NCBI GenBank assembly: GCA_035392025.1
Contig: DAOPMC010000025.1
Location: 1 to 13,714, forward strand
Direction of reading: 5' to 3'
DNA length: 13,714 bases
DNA from: DAOPMC01 sp035392025
GTDB taxonomy: Bacteria; Bacillota_I; Bacilli_A; RF39; UBA660
Numbering within the stretch: position 1 is the stretch's first letter; every line of letters starts with the position of its first letter. Below, in pieces: positions 6,746 to 13,663 of this stretch. Position numbers and translations under genes: made by a program. The notes under the pieces are model-generated. The model was not told the DNA's origin. It searched no databases and saw nothing but the letters and a program-made list of their open reading frames with translations.

Positions 6746-7462
6746 TTATACCACCTCACAATATATTTTATCAAAATTGTTTTCTTGAGTGAGCTTTAAT
6801 TCTTTTTTCTTAGCCATTTCTAAAATAGATAAGAATGTCACAATAACATAAGATTTTGACAATTCTTCAAATAATTCTGTAAATTCTACTTTTTTTCTTT
6901 TTTTCAATTTCTTTTTAATTTCAATGATTCTCTCTTCAACTGATATTTCTCTTTTAGTAATTTTAGTATTTATTGGTTCTTCCATCTTTTTTCTAACTAA
7001 AAATTTCTGAAAAGCCTTGACTAAATCATTAAGGGATACATCTTCATTTAATTTTATTTCACCTGATCTATATTCCTTTAAACTAGATGGAATTTTAGTA
7101 TGTATTTCCATTCTAGTTTCTGCTAATTTTTTAAATTCTGGTGTTAACTTTTTATATTGTTCATATTCTAGTAATCTATCTTTTAATCTTTCTTTCTCTT
7201 CTTCAAATGTATCTTCTTCTTCACTTGATTCATCTTGAGGAAGAAGGTATTTTGATTTTAAATGGACTAGTTCTGATGCCATTACCAAATATTCTGATGC
7301 CACATTTAGATTCATTTCACTCATAGATTCAATAAATTTAACATATTGATCTGTCAATTTTACTATTTCAATATCCATGATATCCATCTTTGATTCTTTA
7401 ATTAGATGAAGTAGAAGATCAAGAGGTCCTTCAAAGTCATTTATTTTAAAATTATAATTCAT
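6746..7462 (-). CDS. scpA: Segregation and condensation protein A (kleisin)
   Basis: 238 aa; the kleisin that bridges the SMC head domains and recruits ScpB. The N-terminus carries the family hallmark FEGPLDLLLHLIKESKMDIMDI, followed by SEYLVMASELVHLKSKYLLP, an acidic/lysine-rich middle, and the C-terminal winged-helix block VEFTELFEELSKSYVIVTFLSILEMAKKKEL. The start is placed at the ATG at 7462. The sequence AAGTGTGTGAT just upstream resembles the full anti-16S ribosome site. A GTG four codons earlier (7474) lies inside that site and is less likely. scpA has its own candidate promoter directly after the spoVAE terminator. Confidence 0.95.
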   Translation of the reverse strand: MNYNFKINDFEGPLDLLLHLIKESKMDIMDIEIVKLTDQYVKFIESMSEMNLNVASEYLVMASELVHLKSKYLLPQDESSEEEDTFEEEKERLKDRLLEYEQYKKLTPEFKKLAETRMEIHTKIPSSLKEYRSGEIKLNEDVSLNDLVKAFQKFLVRKKMEEPINTKITKREISVEERIIEIKKKLKKRKKVEFTELFEELSKSYVIVTFLSILEMAKKKELKLTQENNFDKIYCEVV

Positions 7463-7486
7463 ACTATCACACACTTTACAAGAAAA

Positions 7487-7515
7487 ATTATATCATAAAA
7501 AAAAATATTAGAAAA
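7487..7515 (-). promoter_or_regulatory. Candidate sigma-A promoter for scpAB (extended -10)
   Basis: TGATATAAT (7495-7487) is a perfect extended -10 element, 24 bases before the scpA start. The -35 position (7515-7510, TTTTCT) is poor and falls in the loop of the spoVAE terminator, so recognition would rely on the extended -10. It would uncouple housekeeping scpAB from the sporulation genes upstream. Confidence 0.55.
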
Positions 7516-7524
7516 CTAATATTT
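7497..7524 (-). terminator. Rho-independent terminator after spoVAE
   Basis: On the minus strand AAATATTAG, a TTTT loop and CTAATATTT form a perfect nine-pair stem (7524-7503), followed by at least six Ts (7502-7497). The stem overlaps the TAA stop codon of spoVAE (7525-7523). Confidence 0.85.
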
Positions 7525-7873
7525 AATTTTTTGGTTTAAATATAAGGGCAAATACAAAACTACAAACAATTGCTGCAGTAATTCCTGATGCTGTTAAATT
7601 AAACATACCCATGGTAAGCCCCATAACTCCGGATTTTCCTGCTTGTTCCATAGCACCATGAATTAAAAGATGTCCAAAACTAGTTATTGGTACTAATGCC
7701 CCACCACCAACTTTAGTAATTATCTTATCATAAATATTAAATACATCTAGAAATGCTCCTACTACTACAAATATGCTAGTGATATGTCCTGGAGTAAGTT
7801 TCGTGTTATCAAGTATAATCTGGGCAATTAAACAAAGAACTCCGCAAAATAGAAAAGAATATAAATACATCAC
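7523..7873 (-). CDS. spoVAE: Stage V sporulation protein AE (SpoVAEb type)
   Basis: 116 aa integral membrane protein with about three to four hydrophobic helices. SpoVAC and SpoVAE form part of the inner forespore membrane channel that takes up Ca-dipicolinic acid in sporulation and releases it in germination. Typical blocks are LTPGHITSIFVVVGAFLDVFNIYDK, GGGALVPITSFGHLLIHGAM and SGVMGLTMGMFNLTASGITAAI. The GTG at 7873 overlaps the spoVAD stop by four bases (GTGA), with GGAGGTGG upstream. An ATG directly after it (7870) is an alternative start giving 115 aa. It is the last gene of the spoVA operon. Its stop codon is embedded in a strong terminator. Confidence 0.93.
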   Translation of the reverse strand: MMYLYSFLFCGVLCLIAQIILDNTKLTPGHITSIFVVVGAFLDVFNIYDKIITKVGGGALVPITSFGHLLIHGAMEQAGKSGVMGLTMGMFNLTASGITAAIVCSFVFALIFKPKN

Positions 7874-8871
7874 TTTTCTACCACCTCCAAACTTATGGCA
7901 TGAGCAATAGATAAAATATTATTCTTTTGATATAAAAACGTTGGAGAAAAAAGAGCACCTGTTGTAACCAGTAATACTTTTTTAAAATGCTTTTTCTTAA
8001 GCATTTGATAAACAAAACCATAGTTTATAAGTGGTGCGCATACCGGTCCTGATCCTCCTGCTGTAATTTCTTTTTGTTTTTCTAAATTATATAGCATAGC
8101 ACCACAATCATCATATCTGCTATCTAAAATTATATTATAATCTTTCTTAATAAACTCTTTTAATATTTCTTTACCAAATATACCTAGATCACCAGTTAGT
8201 ATTAAATCATAATAATTAATATCTCTTCCTAAATCAAATAAATGTCTTGCTATGGTATCTGCTGCTGCTGGTGCCATGACTGCTCCCATATTATTAGCAT
8301 CTTTAACTCCTAAATCCATAATTTTACCAATTGTTCCACTCTCTATTTTAATATCTGTTTTTTTAGATGTAATTAATATGCTTGCTCCTCCTGTTGCCGT
8401 AAACGTTGCTGTTTTTGGCTTAAGACCTCCATATTCGATTGGATTTCTAAATTGTTTTTCACTGGTTAAATTATGCGAGCTAGTGGAACATATAGCATTT
8501 CCAATATGTTTTGTATCTATCATAGCGGATGCAATAATTATTGATTCATTACTAGTAGCACATGCACTATAAACTCCTAAAAATGGAATATTTTTATTTA
8601 AAATAGCGTATGAAGATGAAGTAATTTGATTGAGCAAATCACCAGCAATAATTACATCTATTTCATCTTTAGTCTTTTTAGATTTTTTCAAAAGCAAATC
8701 AATACTTTCACTTAATAATTTAGTCTCCGCTTGCTCAAGAGACTTTTCTTTAAAATAAAAATCTTTTTCATAAATTTTATCAAAGTACTTAGCATATGGG
8801 CTCAATTTTTCATAGTATCCTGCGATTAAACTCGTATTTTCTATATAAGCATTTTTAAATTTAAAAGTCAT
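7870..8871 (-). CDS. spoVAD: Stage V sporulation protein AD
   Basis: 333 aa (B. subtilis about 338). SpoVAD has a thiolase/FabH-like fold and binds dipicolinic acid at the forespore membrane, working with SpoVAC and SpoVAE. Diagnostic stretches are LGVYSACATSNES (Cys104 at the thiolase-type position), STSSHNLTSEKQFRNPIEYGGLKPKTATFTATGG and DDCGAMLYN. There is no signal peptide, as expected for a membrane-associated cytoplasmic protein. The start at the ATG 8871 is chosen because GGAGGTG ends six bases before it and lies in the last codons of spoVAC. An in-frame GTG at 8880 overlaps that site. The stop is TGA, which shows that TGA is not read as Trp here. Confidence 0.95.
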   Translation of the reverse strand: MTFKFKNAYIENTSLIAGYYEKLSPYAKYFDKIYEKDFYFKEKSLEQAETKLLSESIDLLLKKSKKTKDEIDVIIAGDLLNQITSSSYAILNKNIPFLGVYSACATSNESIIIASAMIDTKHIGNAICSTSSHNLTSEKQFRNPIEYGGLKPKTATFTATGGASILITSKKTDIKIESGTIGKIMDLGVKDANNMGAVMAPAAADTIARHLFDLGRDINYYDLILTGDLGIFGKEILKEFIKKDYNIILDSRYDDCGAMLYNLEKQKEITAGGSGPVCAPLINYGFVYQMLKKKHFKKVLLVTTGALFSPTFLYQKNNILSIAHAISLEVVEK

Positions 8872-8872
8872 A

Positions 8873-9316
8873 TTATACACCTCCAGTAATTATTAGTCTT
8901 ATTAATCCAAAAAAATATGCCGATGTGACACCATATAAAATAACGGTACCAGCAAGTTTAAACATATTAGATCCAAATCCCAAAACTAGGCCTTCATTTT
9001 TGTAATCTAGAGTTGCACTTTGCATTGAATGTGCAAATCCTGTTATAGGTATTATTATTCCCATCCTACCAAATTTAACAAAGTTATCAAAAAATCCTAA
9101 AGCCGTAAATAAACACGCCATAAATACAAGAGTTATTATCATATAAATTCCTGCATCAGCAGATGATATATCAAATACATATGAATAAAACTCTATTAGT
9201 AAATTGCCAAACGCTCCAAGGAGTCCGCCTATTAAAAAGGCTACCAAAGCATTCTTTTTTTTATTTTCTTTAGCAACATGCCTCTTTACTATTTCTTGAT
9301 ATTTCTTTTTTTCCAT
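8873..9316 (-). CDS. spoVAC: Stage V sporulation protein AC
   Basis: 147 aa integral membrane protein (B. subtilis about 150) with hydrophobic segments at roughly residues 23-47, 55-75, 85-100 and 116-142. SpoVAC is thought to be the mechanosensitive pore component for dipicolinic acid movement. Family blocks seen are AFLIGGLLGAFGNLL, ALGFFDNFVKFGRMGIIIPITGFAHSMQSATLDYKNEG and GFGSNMFKLAGTVILYGV. The ATG at 9316 is preceded by GGTGAT, which pairs with the extended anti-Shine-Dalgarno sequence. The spoVAA, spoVAB, spoVAEa and spoVAF genes of Bacillus are absent here; the three-gene AC-AD-AE form is the usual clostridial set. Confidence 0.95.
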   Translation of the reverse strand: MEKKKYQEIVKRHVAKENKKKNALVAFLIGGLLGAFGNLLIEFYSYVFDISSADAGIYMIITLVFMACLFTALGFFDNFVKFGRMGIIIPITGFAHSMQSATLDYKNEGLVLGFGSNMFKLAGTVILYGVTSAYFFGLIRLIITGGV

Positions 9317-9330
9317 ATAATCACCATTTT

Positions 9331-9360
9331 TATTATGGTATGTTTATCCTTTTTAATACA
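9331..9360 (-). promoter_or_regulatory. Candidate sigma-G (forespore) promoter for spoVACDE
   Basis: TGTATT (9360-9355), a 17-base spacer and CATAATA (9337-9331) fit the B. subtilis sigma-G pattern, with the -10 fully matching CATnMTA and the -35 close to GHATR. It lies right after the sigF terminator. A weakness is that the predicted start site leaves only about eight bases before the spoVAC ATG, almost all of it ribosome site. A sigma-A reading, TTGTAT-18-CATAAT, uses nearly the same bases. Confidence 0.4.
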
Positions 9361-9385
9361 AAAAAGAGATTATAATCTCTCTTTT
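9361..9385 (-). terminator. Hairpin terminator or attenuator between sigF and spoVAC
   Basis: AGAGATTATAATCTCT (9365-9380) is a perfect 16-base palindrome that folds as a six-pair stem with a TATA loop. It can be extended by a G-U and further A-U pairs. On the minus strand it runs straight into a T-run ending at 9361. The sigF stop codon (9372-9370) lies in its centre. It would separate early spoIIA-type from later spoVA transcription. Confidence 0.7.
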
Positions 9386-10017
9386 AAACGATTCAAAATA
9401 TTTTTTTCTTTTCTTGAGACTTGGACTTGCGATATTCCTAAATCTTTTGATACTTCACTTTGAGTTTTATCATCAAAATATCTTTTTGATATTAAAGACC
9501 TTTCAAATTCAGATAAATTATCTAATTCTGTTTTTAAATCAAGAATAGATTCATCATACATTTTTTCTTCATACCCTAATACATCATAATAACTTAATCC
9601 TTGATCTTCTTTGTCATCATCTAAACTATCTATTATAATTTTTGCATCACGTGCTTCAAGTATTTTATCTTCTTCTACTCCTAAATATAAAGATAATTCA
9701 CAGGTAGTAGGATATTTTAATAATTTTTGAGCAAGAAGAATAGTAGCTTTTTCTATCATTAAATTTAATTTTTGAATATCCCTACTTACTTTTACACCAA
9801 CTTGCTCTTTAATATAAGCTTTTATCTCTCCTAAAATATAAAAGTAAGCATATGAAGAGAATTTAGTGTCCTTATCAAATTTATAATTTTTTTGTGCTTT
9901 AATTAAACCCATCACACCTACTTGATATAAATCATCTCGATCATAATAACCATATTTATTAACAACGGAATATATTAATGGCTCATTATCTAATACTAAT
10001 TGTGCTAAATCTTCCAT
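9370..10017 (-). CDS. sigF: Sporulation RNA polymerase sigma factor, sigma-F type
   Basis: 215 aa sigma-70 family factor. Region 2 is at about residues 14-70 (DDLYQVGVMGLIKAQKNYKFD, TKFSSYAYFYILGEIKAYI) and region 3 at about 75-130 (VKVSRDIQKL). Region 4 is at about 166-213, with the recognition helix in TQSEVSKDLGISQVQVSR, almost identical to B. subtilis sigma-F/sigma-G. Assignment to sigma-F rather than sigma-G rests on its position directly after spoIIAA. The ATG at 10017 has GAGGTG placed in the last codons of spoIIAA, whose TAA ends one base before it. An in-frame ATG at 10056 lies inside spoIIAA without a ribosome site. The N-terminus is about 28 residues shorter than B. subtilis SigF, removing most of region 1.2. 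No spoIIAB lies upstream. Confidence 0.85.
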   Translation of the reverse strand: MEDLAQLVLDNEPLIYSVVNKYGYYDRDDLYQVGVMGLIKAQKNYKFDKDTKFSSYAYFYILGEIKAYIKEQVGVKVSRDIQKLNLMIEKATILLAQKLLKYPTTCELSLYLGVEEDKILEARDAKIIIDSLDDDKEDQGLSYYDVLGYEEKMYDESILDLKTELDNLSEFERSLISKRYFDDKTQSEVSKDLGISQVQVSRKEKNILNRLKERL

Positions 10018-10018
10018 A

Positions 10019-10354
10019 TTACACCTCAACAAGGTCAAATACTTCTGACTCTTCATTTATCTGATATATATTTTCATATACATTAGCATTATTTCTTAAA
10101 ATGTGCATTATTCCACATAATATAAGTTTCCCTCTATTATCACTTATAACTTTATAATTTTCAATTATTGATGATATTCCATAGCTATCTATTTTACTAA
10201 TATTATCAAAATTAATAAGAACATACTTTACTCCATTATCTTTAATTAAATTAGTGAGATGCTTTTTAATTTTAATAGAGTTTTTCTCAGTTAACTCCCC
10301 ATCTAAATCTACTATTAATATTCCCTTTTCAAATCTCATATCAATGTTTAACAT
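10019..10354 (-). CDS. spoIIAA: Anti-sigma-F factor antagonist SpoIIAA (STAS domain)
   Basis: 111 aa (B. subtilis 117) STAS-domain protein. In the known pathway, unphosphorylated SpoIIAA displaces the anti-sigma kinase SpoIIAB from sigma-F, and SpoIIE phosphatase recharges it in the forespore. Visible blocks are the start NIDMRFEKGILIVDLDGELTEKN, VKYVLINFDNISKIDSYGISSIIENYK and LILCGIMHILR. Ser57 in KIDSYG aligns with the phosphorylated Ser58 of B. subtilis (MDSSG); the next residue is Tyr instead of Ser. The ATG at 10354 directly abuts the TAA of the upstream gene, and its ribosome site AAGGGTGAT lies inside that gene. The expected downstream partner spoIIAB is missing at this locus. Confidence 0.85.
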   Translation of the reverse strand: MLNIDMRFEKGILIVDLDGELTEKNSIKIKKHLTNLIKDNGVKYVLINFDNISKIDSYGISSIIENYKVISDNRGKLILCGIMHILRNNANVYENIYQINEESEVFDLVEV

Positions 10355-11449
10355 TTAATCACCCTTATCTGTTAGTAGTTTATATAAAAAATAACCTAAT
10401 CCTACTAATGCTAGAGGTATCATACCAAATAAGACCTGTCGAGAATTATCATTTTGAGGATATTCTTCTTTTTTTGTTTCGACTTTTTCTTCTTCCTTTT
10501 TCTCTTCAGATACTATATTTCTTGTTCTATATTTATATCTATAAATAAATTTATCTTTATCTTTAACATAACCAACTTTATCAAAATAATAGCCATCAAG
10601 GTATACTTTTGCTTCTTTATAATATCTAAATAATATATCTTGATATCTATATAGTGTTTTAGTATAACTTTTATATGAAAAATGTTCTTTATATATATTA
10701 GTATCAACATATATTTCGTTAATTTTCATATTTCGATCTATTTTAATCTCTTTTATATAGTCTCCTGCAAAATCTTGTCCAATTCTTGTTGTAATATATT
10801 TAATATATGAATTATATTCATAATTTAAATATAAATCGTATGCTAAAAAAATAGTATCACTGCTGTTAAGAAATATTTCTACTTTTAACTCATCAATATC
10901 ATATTCTTCGCCTAAATCAATAATAATGTTGCCATTAGAAGTATTATATTTACCAAATTTATTATTGCTAAAATTCCTATAAACATTACCTTCATCAGTA
11001 TATGTATAATCAATCAACTTATCATCATAATATATTTTTACATCACTTATAAAAATTGTTGATAGTCGAATATAATTTTTAATTGCAGTAAAATATTTAA
11101 AAGTAATATATCTTATTCCTCTTAACTTTTGATAATAAGTAAACTCTTTTTCTTCAATTATCCTATTTTGCGCTTCTTCTATTTTTTCATCTTGATACTC
11201 GCTAAAAGAACTCACGATAGTATCATCACTTTTATTTGGATAATCAATTTTATTTTCTCCTTCTTTAAAATATCCTCCATAACTTTTTTTATAAGTGTAA
11301 AATTTATATAATTTTTCTTTTACAACTTCTACTAAATCACTTTCTTTAACCTCGCTGAAACTATACTGATAATCTCCATATTCCGTATAACTAATTCCAA
11401 AACAGTTTATAGGAATTAGAAATATTATCAACCAAAAAAACTTTTTCAT
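10355..11449 (-). CDS. Secreted, C-terminally membrane-anchored protein of the spoIIA operon, unknown function
   Basis: 364 aa. A signal peptide (residues 1-18, MKKFFWLIIFLIPINCFG) is followed by a large, tyrosine- and isoleucine-rich extracytoplasmic region. A Lys/Glu stalk (about 313-340) and one C-terminal helix (about 341-360, VLFGMIPLALVGLGYFLYKLL) with a short charged tail complete it: a type I topology. Around residues 105-200 the strands YITFKYF..., IRLSTIFISDVKIYY and IIIDLGEEYDIDELKVEIFL recall F5/8 type C (galactose-binding-like) domains; that is a weak resemblance by eye. The start at 11449 has TAGGAGG upstream. It occupies the place of dacF in B. subtilis, directly before spoIIAA and coupled to it, which suggests a sporulation or engulfment role. 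No clear promoter or terminator was found in the 46 bases separating it from the helicase gene. Confidence 0.6.
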   Translation of the reverse strand: MKKFFWLIIFLIPINCFGISYTEYGDYQYSFSEVKESDLVEVVKEKLYKFYTYKKSYGGYFKEGENKIDYPNKSDDTIVSSFSEYQDEKIEEAQNRIIEEKEFTYYQKLRGIRYITFKYFTAIKNYIRLSTIFISDVKIYYDDKLIDYTYTDEGNVYRNFSNNKFGKYNTSNGNIIIDLGEEYDIDELKVEIFLNSSDTIFLAYDLYLNYEYNSYIKYITTRIGQDFAGDYIKEIKIDRNMKINEIYVDTNIYKEHFSYKSYTKTLYRYQDILFRYYKEAKVYLDGYYFDKVGYVKDKDKFIYRYKYRTRNIVSEEKKEEEKVETKKEEYPQNDNSRQVLFGMIPLALVGLGYFLYKLLTDKGD

Positions 11450-11495
11450 AAAATTACCTCCTATAGTAATTATTACAAAAAAGTTTAATTGTACC

Positions 11496-13529
11496 TTATT
11501 TAAAATTATTATAAATTGTTAGCTGATGTTGTGCCCTGGTACATGCCACATAATATAAGTACTTTTCATTATCAAGATAGGGTTTTTTAGGATTATTATA
11601 AATTATGACTGAATCAAACTCTAATCCTTTCGCCATATAGGCTGGTGTTACTATCATATCTTTGTTAAACTTCTCAGTTTTGTCATTTACTAAACTTATT
11701 GATACGTTGTCTTTTAACATATTATAAATAAACTCTGCATCACTATCATCTTTAGTTATTAATGCCACATAGTTGTACTCTTTCTTTTGAGCAGCTAAAT
11801 CTGCTAATAAATCTCTTTTTAAATCTTTTGAAGTTTTTGTAATTACTGGTTTATCTAGTGATCTTCTAATTGCACTAATATGATCAAGTCCTAATATCTT
11901 GTTAGTATATTCAATAATCTCTTCCGTTGAACGATATGTTTTTAGAAGTTCCAAATATCTAGATGATCCACTAAATATCTCAGACAGTTCATACAAAGAT
12001 TTATACTTATAATATGGATTAATTGTTTGATTAATGTCTCCTAAAATTGTAAATTTAGCATTTTTAAATATTTTAGCAATGATCATATATTGCAATTTTG
12101 TATAATCTTGGGCTTCATCTATCACTACTTCTTTTATTTGATTATTATAGTCAAATCCTTCAAGCAGTCCTTTCATATAAGTAAATAGAAGGGCATCCTC
12201 ATAATTAATATACAATCTATTAACAAATGATTTAATTTTAATATCACTTACTTCTATTTTACAATAACAACTTCTATAAAAATCGCCATATACTTTTTTA
12301 TAATCCTTTTTAATATTTAAACTATCGTATATTTTTTTTCTGATCGATGGCACATGTTTGTGACTTCCAGCATAATGTTTTTCAGACATTTTCTCAGCCA
12401 TAACATTTATCCTATCAAATAAATACATATGAGAATATCTCTCTTGTAAAAATTCATTTAATTCTTCTTTAGAATATGTATGATATTCTTCAATACTAAA
12501 TCCACTTATGAATTTAATAGATTTTATATATTCTTTAATATAATCTTCTATATCTTTAATAATCTCATCACTTTGTTTATACTTAACAAGTTTAGCATCT
12601 ATTTCATTTTGCGAATAGTATCTTCCAATAAAACTAATAAACGATTCAACATTTCGATATTCTAAAATATTAGTACTTAAAAACTTATGAAACGTAGTCT
12701 GCATCGTATTATCTTCACCAAGTTCTGGTAAGACGTTTGAAATATATTCTGTAAATATTTGATTTGGTGAAAATATTAATACATTGTCAGACTTTAAATC
12801 TTTAAGTTTATATAGCAAGAATGCAATTCTATGAAGGGCAACTGATGTTTTACCAGATCCTGCAATACCTTGAACTATTAAATTATCATCTTCTACATTT
12901 CTAATAATTCTATTTTGTTCTTGTTGAATGGTATTAACTATATTTTTCATTTTGTCTGTACTTTCAGTCGCTAAAACTTCTTGTAGCAGTTCATCATCAA
13001 TATTAATACTATTATCAAAGACATGAACTAGTTTACCATCTTTTATCTTATATTGCCTTTTTCTTATTAAATTACCCTTTATAACACCCTCTGGTGCTTT
13101 ATATGAACAAGGCCCTACTTCATAATCATAAAATAAACTACATATTGGACTTCTCCAATCATAAATTAAATGATTATCCTTATCATCATCTAGATATGTT
13201 ATCCCAAGATAAACTTCTAAAGAATTATTTTCTTCTTCAAAAATAATAGAACCAAAATATGGATTATTTTGAATTCTATAAAGTTTTTGAAAATATTTTC
13301 CTTTTTTCATCATTATGGATACTTCAGCATCACTACTTGATCTTAAAGACCTTAATTCTTGCGGATCCATATCTTTCTTGTTATCCCAGATGAATTGTTT
13401 GAATTCTTGTACCTTCTCTTCTCGTTCATACAATTGTTGCCCAAGTTCTGCAATTTGTTTTCTAATAATAGAAACTGTGTAGTCCAACTTATCTTTTTCT
13501 TTGATAAGTTCACCTTGTGCTATACTCAT
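11496..13529 (-). CDS. HelD-like superfamily 1 helicase (RNA polymerase recycling factor family)
   Basis: 677 aa. An N-terminal coiled coil (about 5-80) is followed by the HelD hallmark LIYDWRSPICSLFYDYEVG (121-139) and UvrD/Rep motifs: Walker A GIAGSGKTS (221-229), Walker B DEAQD (471-475), GDINQ (497-501), TYRST (531-535), VTPAYMAKGLEFDSV (628-642) and VACTRAQHQL (661-670). Family members bind RNA polymerase and release stalled complexes using ATP, rather than acting as classical DNA helicases. It is about 100 residues shorter than B. subtilis HelD (YvgS, 774 aa). The start at 13529 is set by AGGGGTGATC five bases upstream; an in-frame ATG at 13547 lies before that site and is rejected. A strong promoter lies upstream. 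Confidence 0.85.
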   Translation of the reverse strand: MSIAQGELIKEKDKLDYTVSIIRKQIAELGQQLYEREEKVQEFKQFIWDNKKDMDPQELRSLRSSSDAEVSIMMKKGKYFQKLYRIQNNPYFGSIIFEEENNSLEVYLGITYLDDDKDNHLIYDWRSPICSLFYDYEVGPCSYKAPEGVIKGNLIRKRQYKIKDGKLVHVFDNSINIDDELLQEVLATESTDKMKNIVNTIQQEQNRIIRNVEDDNLIVQGIAGSGKTSVALHRIAFLLYKLKDLKSDNVLIFSPNQIFTEYISNVLPELGEDNTMQTTFHKFLSTNILEYRNVESFISFIGRYYSQNEIDAKLVKYKQSDEIIKDIEDYIKEYIKSIKFISGFSIEEYHTYSKEELNEFLQERYSHMYLFDRINVMAEKMSEKHYAGSHKHVPSIRKKIYDSLNIKKDYKKVYGDFYRSCYCKIEVSDIKIKSFVNRLYINYEDALLFTYMKGLLEGFDYNNQIKEVVIDEAQDYTKLQYMIIAKIFKNAKFTILGDINQTINPYYKYKSLYELSEIFSGSSRYLELLKTYRSTEEIIEYTNKILGLDHISAIRRSLDKPVITKTSKDLKRDLLADLAAQKKEYNYVALITKDDSDAEFIYNMLKDNVSISLVNDKTEKFNKDMIVTPAYMAKGLEFDSVIIYNNPKKPYLDNEKYLYYVACTRAQHQLTIYNNFK

Positions 13530-13605
13530 ATTGATCACCCCTATCATATATTTTTGATATATAATTCAATATGGTGTATTAAAATTTAAGATATATAACG
13601 TTTCA

Positions 13606-13634
13606 ATTTTATATTGTTTTTTAGATGATGTCAA
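13606..13634 (-). promoter_or_regulatory. Near-consensus sigma-A promoter for the HelD-like gene
   Basis: A perfect -35 TTGACA (13634-13629), a 17-base spacer and the -10 TAAAAT (13611-13606) give a strong housekeeping promoter. The expected start near 13599 leaves a leader of about 70 bases, AT-rich, with no obvious regulatory fold. Confidence 0.8.
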
Positions 13635-13663
13635 CCATTTTTATTTAAAAAATAGGAATAATA

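Noticed and set aside
8252..8572. Plus-strand open frame of 106 codons opposite spoVAD
   Set aside because: It lies entirely within a confidently identified gene, has no ribosome site, and its hydrophobic composition mirrors the conserved SpoVAD sequence on the other strand.
9330..9337. CATACCAT just upstream as an alternative sigma-G -10
   Set aside because: At the correct spacing the upstream sequence is only T-run from the terminator, so no -35 supports it; CATAATA with TGTATT fits better.
10019..10056. A hidden or fused spoIIAB, or an extended N-terminus of the sigma factor starting at 10056
   Set aside because: The extra 13 residues from 10056 overlap spoIIAA, have no ribosome site and resemble neither SpoIIAB nor sigma region 1. 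The other frames around the junction encode no GHKL kinase motifs.
11450..11495. Sigma-H promoter for the spoIIA-type operon, expected by analogy with B. subtilis
   Set aside because: No acceptable AGGA/GAAT pair with correct spacing was found; AAGGTACAA and GTAATAATT are only partial matches.
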